This document shows positions 1 through 5,397 of a DNA stretch of 5,979 bases, piece after piece (positions within the stretch are counted from its first letter, which is position 1; every line of letters starts with the position of its first letter). Under the pieces are notes generated by a model. It was not told where the DNA came from. It worked only from the letters and a program-made list of their open reading frames with translations, and did no database searches. The DNA comes from Pseudomonadota bacterium (GTDB taxonomy: Bacteria; Pseudomonadota; Gammaproteobacteria; SZUA-229). Location of the stretch: the NCBI GenBank assembly GCA_030836935.1, contig JAUPMA010000164.1, positions 1 through 5,979 of the forward strand, in the 5' to 3' direction. The translations under genes and the position numbers were made by a program.

Positions 1-483
<483 letters not shown>

Positions 484-500
484 GCAGTAGTTGGTTGAAA

Positions 501-534
501 GGCGGGTTAGGTTTTCTAACCCGCCTCTTTTTTT
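501..534 (+). terminator. intrinsic terminator after gap
   Basis: A perfect 10-bp stem, GGCGGGTTAG (501-510) with CTAACCCGCC (516-525), closes a 5-nt loop and is followed by a T-rich tract (526-534, one C). It sits 17 nt after the gap stop, a classic Rho-independent terminator. It implies that pgk has its own promoter or depends on partial read-through. Confidence 0.93.
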
Positions 535-575
535 ACAAGAGCAGTTCTTGACAGCAGTAACGGTTTTTACAAGAG
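530..575 (+). repeat. 12-bp direct repeat in the gap-pgk leader
   Basis: TTTTTACAAGAG occurs at 530-541 and again at 564-575, with a 34-bp period. The first copy overlaps the T-tract of the gap terminator. The repeat lies in the only stretch where a pgk promoter could sit, so it could be a tandem regulator site or a small local duplication. Nothing in the sequence decides between these. Confidence 0.5.
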
Positions 576-643
576 TTATTCGCAAAGTTAATTCTTAAAA
601 AATTTTGCCAATTTCTTTTATTAAATATTAACGGAGTAATCCT

Positions 644-1825
644 ATGGCATTCATTCGCATGACTGACCTTGATCTCAAGGGCAAACGTGTACTCATCCGC
701 GCTGACCTCAATGTGCCGGTTAAAGATGGCAAAGTCACTTCGGATGCGCGCATCACGGCATCCATGGCAACGTTCGAGCATTGCATCAAGGCTGGCGCCA
801 AAGTGATGGTGATGTCGCATCTGGGCCGCCCGACTGAAGGTGAATTCAAGCCGGAAGATTCCTTGCAGCCGGTTGCCGATGTAATGAGCAAAAAACTCGG
901 CAAACCGGTGCGCGTAATCAAGGATTGGGTGAACGGTGGTTTTGATGTCGCTGCTGGCGAACTGGTATTGCTGGAAAACGTTCGCGTTAACAAGGGTGAA
1001 AAGAAAAACGTCGATGAAACTGCGAAGAAATATGCGGCATTGTGCGATGTGTTTGTGATGGATGCATTCGGTACCGCTCATCGCGCTGAAGCCTCAACAC
1101 ACGGTGTCGCCAAATTTGCGCCGACTGCCTGCGCCGGTATTCTGTTAACGGAGGAACTGGATGCACTGAACAAGGCGCTGGCCAATCCGAAGCGTCCGAT
1201 GGTGGCGATTGTTGGCGGTTCAAAAGTTTCTACCAAACTGACTGTGCTTGAATCCTTGTCAGAAAAAGTGGACCAGATGGTTGTGGGTGGTGGTATTGCC
1301 AATACATTTATTCTGGCGACCGGCAAAAAAATCGGCAAATCCCTGTGCGAAGCCGATCTGGTTCCGACAGCCAAAATGCTGATGGAAAAAATGAACAAGC
1401 GCGGTGCCAAGATTCCGGTTGCCGTGGATGTTGTGGTAGGTAAAAAGTTTGATGCCAGCGAACCGGCTGTACAGAAAGATGCGGCGAATGTTGCCGATGA
1501 CGACATGATTTTTGACATCGGTCCGAAGAGTACGCAGGAACTGGTTGATATCATCATGAAAGCCGGCACCGTGGTCTGGAACGGCCCGGTTGGTGTATTC
1601 GAGTTTGATCAGTTCGGCGAAGGCACGAAGAAAATTGCTGAAGCCATTGCCAAAACCAGTGCGTTTACACTGGCCGGTGGTGGTGACACGATTGCCGCCA
1701 TCCAGAAATACGACATCTATGACAAGGTGTCATATATTTCCACGGCTGGCGGCGCCTTCCTGGAATATCTGGAAGGCAAGGTGCTGCCGGCTGTTGAGAT
1801 TCTGGAACAGCGCGCTAAAGGCTAA
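644..1825 (+). CDS. pgk: phosphoglycerate kinase
   Basis: This complete, cytoplasmic enzyme of 393 residues has normal bacterial length. It transfers phosphate between 1,3-bisphosphoglycerate and ADP to give 3-phosphoglycerate and ATP, and works in reverse in the Calvin cycle. The N-terminal substrate domain shows RADLNVP (19-25, with D21 and N23), R36, SHLGRP (58-63, with H59 and R62), ENVR (111-114) and [13 protein letters not shown] (140-152). The C-terminal nucleotide domain shows GGSKVSTKL (191-199), GGGIANTF (215-222), DIGPKST (291-297), WNGPVGVFE (312-320) and GGGDT (345-349). The closing segment [14 protein letters not shown] (366-379) is also typical. All expected catalytic and binding positions I can check are present. 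The ATG start is supported by CGGAG at 632-636, seven nt upstream. The gene lies between gap and pyk with terminators on both sides, so it may be transcribed on its own or by read-through from gap. Confidence 0.98.
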   Translation: MAFIRMTDLDLKGKRVLIRADLNVPVKDGKVTSDARITASMATFEHCIKAGAKVMVMSHLGRPTEGEFKPEDSLQPVADVMSKKLGKPVRVIKDWVNGGFDVAAGELVLLENVRVNKGEKKNVDETAKKYAALCDVFVMDAFGTAHRAEASTHGVAKFAPTACAGILLTEELDALNKALANPKRPMVAIVGGSKVSTKLTVLESLSEKVDQMVVGGGIANTFILATGKKIGKSLCEADLVPTAKMLMEKMNKRGAKIPVAVDVVVGKKFDASEPAVQKDAANVADDDMIFDIGPKSTQELVDIIMKAGTVVWNGPVGVFEFDQFGEGTKKIAEAIAKTSAFTLAGGGDTIAAIQKYDIYDKVSYISTAGGAFLEYLEGKVLPAVEILEQRAKG

Positions 1826-1832
1826 AAAACAC

Positions 1833-1861
1833 AGACCCCGGATTCCGGGGTCTTCTTGTTT
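1833..1861 (+). terminator. intrinsic terminator after pgk
   Basis: A 9-bp perfect stem, AGACCCCGG (1833-1841) with CCGGGGTCT (1845-1853), has a 3-nt loop and is followed by a T-rich tail (TTCTTGTTT). An A-run (1824-1829) precedes it. It begins 7 nt after the pgk stop. The T-tract is interrupted by C and G, so termination may be incomplete. Confidence 0.85.
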
Positions 1862-1884
1862 GTAGGAGCGGGCCATGCCCGCAA
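1861..1884 (+). repeat. REP-like palindrome with a GTAGG head
   Basis: The head TGTAGGA precedes a hairpin of GCGGGC (1868-1873) and GCCCGC (1877-1882) with a CAT loop, followed by AATTTTTA. A short conserved GTAGG/GTGGG head plus a GC-rich GCGGGC...GCCCGC hairpin is the known form of dispersed REP sequences in Pseudomonas and other gammaproteobacteria. This assignment is by pattern only, because copy number in the genome is not visible here. The trailing T-run could also make it a back-up terminator for pgk. Confidence 0.55.
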
Positions 1885-1903
1885 TTTTTATAAAGAAAAG
1901 ATT

Positions 1904-1977
1904 TCCGCAAAAATGAACGCTAATGAACGCAAATAAAGAAAAAGCTTTTTGGCTTTTCATTTGCCTTCATTTGCGGA
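1904..1977. repeat. imperfect inverted repeat of about 74 nt with 10-bp periodic arms, between pgk and pyk
   Basis: The outer arms TCCGCAAA (1904-1911) and TTTGCGGA (1970-1977) pair perfectly. Further in, TGAA (1914-1917) pairs with TTCA (1966-1969), and AATGAA (1922-1927) pairs with TTCATT (1956-1961). The centre is the perfect palindrome AAAAAGCTTTTT (1939-1950). The left arm contains AATGAACGC twice (1912-1920 and 1922-1930), a 10-bp period, and the right arm has TTCATTTGC-like units with the same period. Units resembling (CGCNAATGAA)n are, from memory, common in dispersed intergenic repeats of many bacteria, so this is probably a repeat element. A cruciform or RNA hairpin role is only inference. 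Confidence 0.6.
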
Positions 1978-2000
1978 CTTCAGCTTTTGTATTTGATTGC

Positions 2001-2017
2001 GCTGTGTTTAACACAGC
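2001..2017 (+). other. short hairpin in the pyk leader
   Basis: GCTGTGTT (2001-2008) and AACACAGC (2010-2017) form a near-perfect dyad 13 nt upstream of the pyk Shine-Dalgarno. It could be a repressor-type operator dyad or a 5'-UTR hairpin. No T-tract follows, so it is not a terminator. No convincing promoter could be aligned to it. Confidence 0.4.
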
Positions 2018-2029
2018 CATGAATTGAAG

Positions 2030-2034
2030 AGGAG
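2030..2034 (+). promoter_or_regulatory. Shine-Dalgarno that fixes the pyk TTG start
   Basis: AGGAG at 2030-2034, within GAAGAGGAG, is 8 nt upstream of TTG at 2043. The nearest upstream in-frame ATG (2019-2021) is followed two codons later by TGA (2025-2027), so it cannot start pyk. The TTG is followed by RRTKIVATLGPAT, which matches the N-terminal LRRTKIV..LGPAT of PykA-type kinases, so translation must begin at or very near this codon. Confidence 0.85.
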
Positions 2035-2042
2035 TTTCTACC

Positions 2043-3488
2043 TTGCGTAGAACCAAGATAGTCGCCACCCTCGGCCCGGCTACAGATAACCCGCAAATTA
2101 TCGAAGAGCTGATTCGGGCCGGTGTGGATGTGGTGCGTTTGAATTTTTCACACGGCACTCACGAAGAACAGAAACGCCGCGCCCAATGGGTGCGCGAAAT
2201 CAGCGAAAAAACCGGCCGTGTGGTTGGCGTGCTGGTGGACTTGCAAGGCCCGAAAATCCGCATCGAACGTTTTACGGATGGCAAGGTGCAGTTGCGCCAG
2301 GGCGACAAGTTCATTCTCGACGCCAACCTCGACAAAATGGCGGGCACAAAAGATCGTGTGGGCATTACCTACAAAAGCCTGCCCGATGATGTGAAGCCCG
2401 GCAATACGCTGATTCTTGACGATGGCCGCATGGCGCTGGTTGTCGAAAAAGTGTCGGGCAGCGAAATTCATTGCATCGTTGCCCAAAATGGCGAGCTGTC
2501 CAACAAGAAAGGTATTAACCTGCAAGGTGGCGGTTTATCTGCGCCGGCGCTGACCGAAAAAGACAAGGAAGATATTATTGCTGCGGCAGAAATCCAGGCG
2601 GATTATCTGGCGGTGTCATTTCCCAAGAGTGCAGATGATATTAAAGAAGCGCGCAAACTGTTGCGTGATGCCGGTGGCTACGGCGGCATTGTTGCAAAAA
2701 TCGAACGTGCTGAAGCACTTAGGGTAATTGATGAAATTATTCTCGCTTCAGATGCTATCATGGTTGCGCGCGGTGATCTGGGTGTGGAAGTGGGCGATGC
2801 GGAATTGCCAGCCATCCAGAAAGATCTGATCAAGCGTGCGCGCACCATGGATCGTCTGGTGATTACCGCCACGCAAATGATGGAATCCATGATTGAAAAT
2901 CCGATTCCAACCCGCGCAGAAGTTTTTGATGTGGCCAATGCTGTGCATGACGGTACCGATGCGGTGATGCTGTCGGGCGAAACGGCCAACGGCAAATATC
3001 CGGTGAAAACCGTGCAGGCCATGGGACGCATTTGCGAATCAGCCGAGCAGCATCCGCTGGCAAAAGTATCTGATCACCGTGTGCATCTGACATTCGGGCG
3101 GGTGGATGAAGCTATAGCCATGGCGACCATGTACACCGCCAATCATCTTAATGTGGATGCGATAGCCGCATTGACTGAATCCGGTGCAACCGTATTATGG
3201 ATGTCACGTATCAGTTCCAGCATACCGATTTATGCCATGACACGTCATGAACAGACTCGGCGCAAGGTAACGCTGTACCGGGGCGTGTATCCAACCAGCA
3301 TCAATTTTGAAAAAATCGGTCCTTACAACATCAGTTCCAAGGTGGCCGACATACTGGTTGAAAAAGGCATCGTCAAACAGGGGGATCGCATTATTATTTC
3401 CCGTGGTGACTTGCTCGGTGATGAAGGTGGTGGCACCAATGCGATGAAGGTGGTCACTATCGGAAATGTACGAGCCGAAACAGATTAA
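2043..3488 (+). CDS. pyk: pyruvate kinase, PykA type, TTG start
   Basis: This cytoplasmic pyruvate kinase of 481 residues catalyses phosphoenolpyruvate + ADP to pyruvate + ATP. Length and sequence match the E. coli PykA type (about 480). The N-terminal barrel strand RTKIVATLGPAT (3-14) and VRLNFSHG (31-38, with R32, N34 and S36) begin domain A. DLQGPKIR (66-73) leads into the B lid domain (about 70-168). The signature IVAKIERAEAL (216-226) has catalytic K219 and metal ligand E221. ARGDLGVE (242-249) carries metal-binding D245, and ITATQMMESM (274-283) carries T277. The C domain (about 345-481) follows. K81 aligns with the residue that is Glu117 in K+-dependent muscle kinase; Lys there is associated with K+-independent activity, so monovalent-cation independence is predicted. 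Start choice rests on AGGAG at 2030-2034. fba follows after 27 nt, which suggests a pyk-fba transcript. Confidence 0.97.
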   Translation: MRRTKIVATLGPATDNPQIIEELIRAGVDVVRLNFSHGTHEEQKRRAQWVREISEKTGRVVGVLVDLQGPKIRIERFTDGKVQLRQGDKFILDANLDKMAGTKDRVGITYKSLPDDVKPGNTLILDDGRMALVVEKVSGSEIHCIVAQNGELSNKKGINLQGGGLSAPALTEKDKEDIIAAAEIQADYLAVSFPKSADDIKEARKLLRDAGGYGGIVAKIERAEALRVIDEIILASDAIMVARGDLGVEVGDAELPAIQKDLIKRARTMDRLVITATQMMESMIENPIPTRAEVFDVANAVHDGTDAVMLSGETANGKYPVKTVQAMGRICESAEQHPLAKVSDHRVHLTFGRVDEAIAMATMYTANHLNVDAIAALTESGATVLWMSRISSSIPIYAMTRHEQTRRKVTLYRGVYPTSINFEKIGPYNISSKVADILVEKGIVKQGDRIIISRGDLLGDEGGGTNAMKVVTIGNVRAETD

Positions 3489-3515
3489 CAATATATTTAT
3501 CAGAGGAGACTAAAA

Positions 3516-4583
3516 ATGGCACTTATCTCATTGCGTCAGCTGCTTGATCACGCTGCGGAAAATGGCTACGGCCTGCCAGCGTTTAACGTAAACAATATGG
3601 AACAGGTGAAGGCGATTATGGAAGCTGCGGCGGCGACTGACAGCCCCGTAATCCTGCAGGGTTCTGCCGGTGCGCGTTCTTATGCTGGCGAACCTTTCCT
3701 GCGTCATTTGATTCTGGGCGCCATCGAAATGTATCCGCATATTCCCATCTGCATGCACCAGGATCATGGCGCATCACCGAGCATCTGCTTTCGTTCCATT
3801 CAGTCCGGTTTTTCTTCCGTGATGATGGACGGTTCGCTGAAAGAAGATGGCAAGACACCTTCCACTTATGAATACAATGTTGAAGTCACACGCAAGGTAG
3901 CTGAACTGGCGCATGCCTGCGGTGTTTCTGTTGAAGGCGAACTGGGTTGCCTCGGTTCACTTGAATCCGGCAAGGCTGGTGAAGAAGACGGCCACGGCGC
4001 AGAAGGCACACTGGATCACAGCCAGTTGCTGACGGATCCGAACGAAGCTGCGGATTTCGTTTCCAAAACCCAGGTAGACGCACTGGCGATTGCCATCGGC
4101 ACTTCTCATGGCGCCTACAAATTCACTACCAAACCAACTGGCAAGGTATTGCGTATTGACCGAGTTAAGGAAATTCACGCGCGTATTCCGAGCGTGCATC
4201 TGGTTATGCACGGTTCTTCATCTGTACCGGAAGACTGGTTGGCGATCATCAACAGCTACGGCGGCGATATGGGTCAAACCTACGGCGTACCGGTTTCCGA
4301 AATCGTTGAAGGCATCAAGAACGGCGTGCGTAAAGTTAATATTGATACGGACTTGCGTATGGCATCCACCGGTGCGATTCGTAAACACCTGGCAGAAGAT
4401 CGCAAGAACTTCGATCCCCGCAAGTTCCTGAAAGAAGCCACCAAGGCGATGACCGGCATCTGCAAAGACCGTTATGAAGCATTCGGCGCAGCGGGTCAGG
4501 CCAGCAAGTTCAAGAAAGTGCTGGGTCTGGAAGATATGCAGAAGCGTTATGACAAGGGCGAACTGGCTGCGAAGATTAAATAA
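3516..4583 (+). CDS. fba: class II fructose-1,6-bisphosphate aldolase, Calvin-cycle subtype
   Basis: This zinc-dependent cytoplasmic aldolase of 355 residues interconverts fructose-1,6-bisphosphate with dihydroxyacetone phosphate and glyceraldehyde-3-phosphate. In the Calvin cycle, enzymes of this subtype can also make sedoheptulose-1,7-bisphosphate. Visible motifs are GLPAFNVNN (19-27), [12 protein letters not shown] (74-85, with catalytic D83 and zinc ligand H84), the second class II signature [12 protein letters not shown] (139-150), SHG (197-199, zinc ligand H198), MHGSS (231-235, zinc ligand H232) and NIDTDLR (275-281) in the phosphate/substrate region. The length and the [19 protein letters not shown] start fit the CbbA-like branch rather than the E. 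coli FbaA branch. AGGAG at 3504-3508 is seven nt before the ATG. The gene is 27 nt downstream of pyk and ends in a terminator, so it is probably the last gene of the unit. cbbA would be an alternative symbol. Confidence 0.96.
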   Translation: MALISLRQLLDHAAENGYGLPAFNVNNMEQVKAIMEAAAATDSPVILQGSAGARSYAGEPFLRHLILGAIEMYPHIPICMHQDHGASPSICFRSIQSGFSSVMMDGSLKEDGKTPSTYEYNVEVTRKVAELAHACGVSVEGELGCLGSLESGKAGEEDGHGAEGTLDHSQLLTDPNEAADFVSKTQVDALAIAIGTSHGAYKFTTKPTGKVLRIDRVKEIHARIPSVHLVMHGSSSVPEDWLAIINSYGGDMGQTYGVPVSEIVEGIKNGVRKVNIDTDLRMASTGAIRKHLAEDRKNFDPRKFLKEATKAMTGICKDRYEAFGAAGQASKFKKVLGLEDMQKRYDKGELAAKIK

Positions 4584-4599
4584 GTCATTGTTTGTCTGA

Positions 4600-4621
4600 T
4601 GCGTTGCAGCATGGCAACGCA
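4600..4621. other. hairpin just after fba
   Basis: TGCGTTGC (4600-4607) and GCAACGCA (4614-4621) form a perfect 8-bp stem with a 6-nt loop, 16 nt after the fba stop. It is followed by an A-rich run rather than Ts, so it is not itself a terminator. It may stabilise the 3' end of the mRNA upstream of the terminator at 4631. Confidence 0.5.
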
Positions 4622-4630
4622 AATAAAAAT

Positions 4631-4665
4631 ACCCGCCACGGATGACATCCCGGTGGGTTTTTTTT
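4631..4665 (+). terminator. intrinsic terminator after fba
   Basis: ACCCGCC (4631-4637) pairs with GGTGGGT (4652-4658), including one G-T pair. An inner stem GGAT/ATCC (4640-4643 with 4647-4650) closes a GAC loop across a small internal bulge. An uninterrupted run of eight Ts (4658-4665) follows. It lies 47 nt after the fba stop and probably ends the pyk-fba transcript. Confidence 0.88.
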
Positions 4666-4706
4666 GTCAGCCGTTGCAGGTCGGCCTCAATGCCATTAAG
4701 TTAAGG

Positions 4707-4734
4707 TGTAGGTGCGCCTGAAGGCGCACCTACA
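4707..4734. repeat. 12-bp perfect hairpin at the heart of the palindromic element
   Basis: TGTAGGTGCGCC (4707-4718) and GGCGCACCTACA (4723-4734) pair perfectly around a TGAA loop. Its TGTAGG head matches that of the REP-like unit at 1861, which suggests a related repeat type. No T-tract follows, so it is not a canonical terminator. Confidence 0.8.
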
Positions 4735-4765
4735 ACAAATTCATTCTTAACATAATGGCATTGAT

Positions 4766-4783
4766 GTCGGACTTCAGTCCGGC
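4766..4783. repeat. REP-like hairpin, GTCGGACT type
   Basis: GTCGGACT (4766-4773) pairs with AGTCCGGC (4776-4783), eight pairs with one G-T, around a 2-nt centre. It lies just inside the right half of the 141-bp element and resembles the neighbouring GTCGGGTT unit at 4791. Confidence 0.65.
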
Positions 4784-4790
4784 AAAGACT

Positions 4791-4808
4791 GTCGGGTTAA
4801 AACCCGAC
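4791..4808. repeat. REP-like hairpin, GTCGGGTT type, overlapping the right terminal repeat
   Basis: GTCGGGTT (4791-4798) and AACCCGAC (4801-4808) form a perfect 8-bp stem around AA. The right half overlaps the right terminal inverted repeat (4804-4814), so the same bases can pair either locally or with 4674-4684. This allows two mutually exclusive folds. Confidence 0.65.
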
Positions 4809-4851
4809 CTGCAAGAAAATTGAGTTAATATTCAACGATTGGAGAAACAAC

Positions 4852-5178
4852 ATGGCAGAACTGATTTGCGAAGATTTAACCGTGGGCAATGGTGCTGAAG
4901 CTGTTACCGGTAAAACCATTATCGTGCATTACACCGGCTGGCTAACCAACGGCACCAAATTTGATTCCAGCAAGGATCGTAACGATCCGTTCAGTTTCCG
5001 TCTTGGTACCGGTGAAGTCATTCGTGGCTGGGATGAGGGATTTAGCGGCATGAAAATCGGCGGCAAACGCAAACTCACCATTCCACCTGAAATGGGTTAC
5101 GGCACACGCGGTGCCGGTGGCGTGATTCCGCCGAATGCTACGCTGGTGTTTGAGGTGGAATTGCTGGATGTGAAATAA
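4852..5178 (+). CDS. FKBP-type peptidyl-prolyl cis-trans isomerase, single domain
   Basis: This 108-residue protein is a single FKBP domain of the same length as human FKBP12. It is expected to catalyse cis-trans isomerisation of X-Pro bonds and assist folding in the cytoplasm; there is no signal peptide or membrane segment. The residues lining the FKBP12 pocket are all recognisable, shifted by one: Y27 (in VHYTG), F37 and D38 (in KFDSS), F47/F49, V56 and I57 (in GEVIRGW), W60, Y83 (in MGYG), I92 and F100. The closing strand [12 protein letters not shown] (96-107) is typical. An active isomerase that would bind FK506 is therefore predicted. The ATG start is supported by GGAG (4841-4844), seven nt upstream. 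The gene is isolated from fba by a terminator and the 141-bp palindromic element, so it is probably its own transcription unit. No functional link to the glycolytic genes is evident. Confidence 0.95.
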   Translation: MAELICEDLTVGNGAEAVTGKTIIVHYTGWLTNGTKFDSSKDRNDPFSFRLGTGEVIRGWDEGFSGMKIGGKRKLTIPPEMGYGTRGAGGVIPPNATLVFEVELLDVK

Positions 5179-5397
5179 GTATGAAGGTTAAAGTGCAAAG
5201 GAAAAGCAAAAGACTGTAATGGAAATGACGGTAAATGTTTGCAGGATTGCAGGGCGGGTTAGAGCAGTGTTACCTGCTGTATTCTTGTTTCATATAGTTC
5301 TAATGTTTTGGGTTGTACTGGGTGCGCAGATTTCCTTGCCTGGCCGGTAAAATGGGGAAGGTGCACATATGCGCGCCTTCCCTGCCAGTTTGAAAAA
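5179..5397. other. non-coding convergent intergenic stretch
   Basis: This 219-bp gap separates the 3' ends of the FKBP gene (+) and the Thr/Ser-rich gene (-). Apart from the hairpin at 5355-5382 I see only a weak dyad, AGCAG (5263-5267) with CTGCT (5274-5278), followed by ATTCTTGTTT (5281-5290), which might serve as a poor terminator for the FKBP gene. The 10-mer GGCGGGTTAG at 5253-5262 repeats the left arm of the gap terminator but has no partner arm here. No convincing small gene or RNA is visible. Confidence 0.5.
5355..5382 (-). terminator. probable terminator hairpin between convergent genes
   Basis: GGGAAGG (5355-5361) pairs with CCTTCCC (5376-5382). The stem extends through a G-T pair and two more pairs, then after one A-C mismatch two more pairs around the loop. 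On the minus strand it lies 15 nt after the stop of the right-edge gene and is followed by CCATTTTA, a short T-run. That makes it a plausible but not strong terminator for that gene. On the plus strand no T-tract follows. Confidence 0.5.

Larger units (their letters stand above)
4674..4814. mobile_element. MITE-like / composite palindromic element, 141 bp, non-coding
   Basis: Perfect 11-bp terminal inverted repeats, TTGCAGGTCGG (4674-4684) and CCGACCTGCAA (4804-4814), bound the element. Inside, TCAATGCCATTAAGTTAAG (4687-4705) and its inverted partner at 4746-4764 match at 18 of 19 positions. They enclose a 12-bp-stem hairpin (4707-4734). Two more hairpins (4766-4783 and 4791-4808) lie between the inner right arm and the right end. 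No coding potential is seen. The structure fits a miniature inverted-repeat element or a BIME-like cluster of REP units inserted between the fba terminator and the FKBP gene. No target-site duplication is apparent (CCG on the left, GAA on the right), so mobility is inference. Confidence 0.6.

Noticed and set aside
548..594. TTGACA at 548-553 as a sigma70 -35 box for pgk
   Set aside because: It matches the -35 consensus exactly, but at spacers of 15-18 the -10 positions read ACAAGA to AGAGTT, far from TATAAT. The nearby TTTACA (566-571) also lacks a good partner.
533..1081. Minus-strand 182-codon open frame over the pgk start and leader
   Set aside because: Antisense to the clearly conserved pgk; composition and lack of any recognisable motif mark it as a shadow.
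1868..1889. Hairpin plus TTTTT at 1885-1889 as the primary pgk terminator
   Set aside because: The stem is only 6 bp with a GTAGG head typical of REP units, and a better terminator precedes it at 1833-1861. Kept only as a possible back-up.
1904..1977. CRISPR-like array from the 10-bp periodic repeats
   Set aside because: Units are about 9-10 bp with no spacers and fold as an inverted repeat; nothing like a repeat-spacer array and no cas genes in the window.
2148..2525. Minus-strand 125-codon open frame inside pyk, and similar antisense frames in pgk and fba
   Set aside because: They are explained by codon bias of the conserved sense genes, with no recognisable domains or start signals.
4826..4831. 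TAATAT as a -10 box for the FKBP gene
   Set aside because: A reasonable -10 by itself, but the bases 16-18 nt upstream (CCGACC/CCCGAC/ACCCGA) do not resemble a -35, and the leader would be very short.
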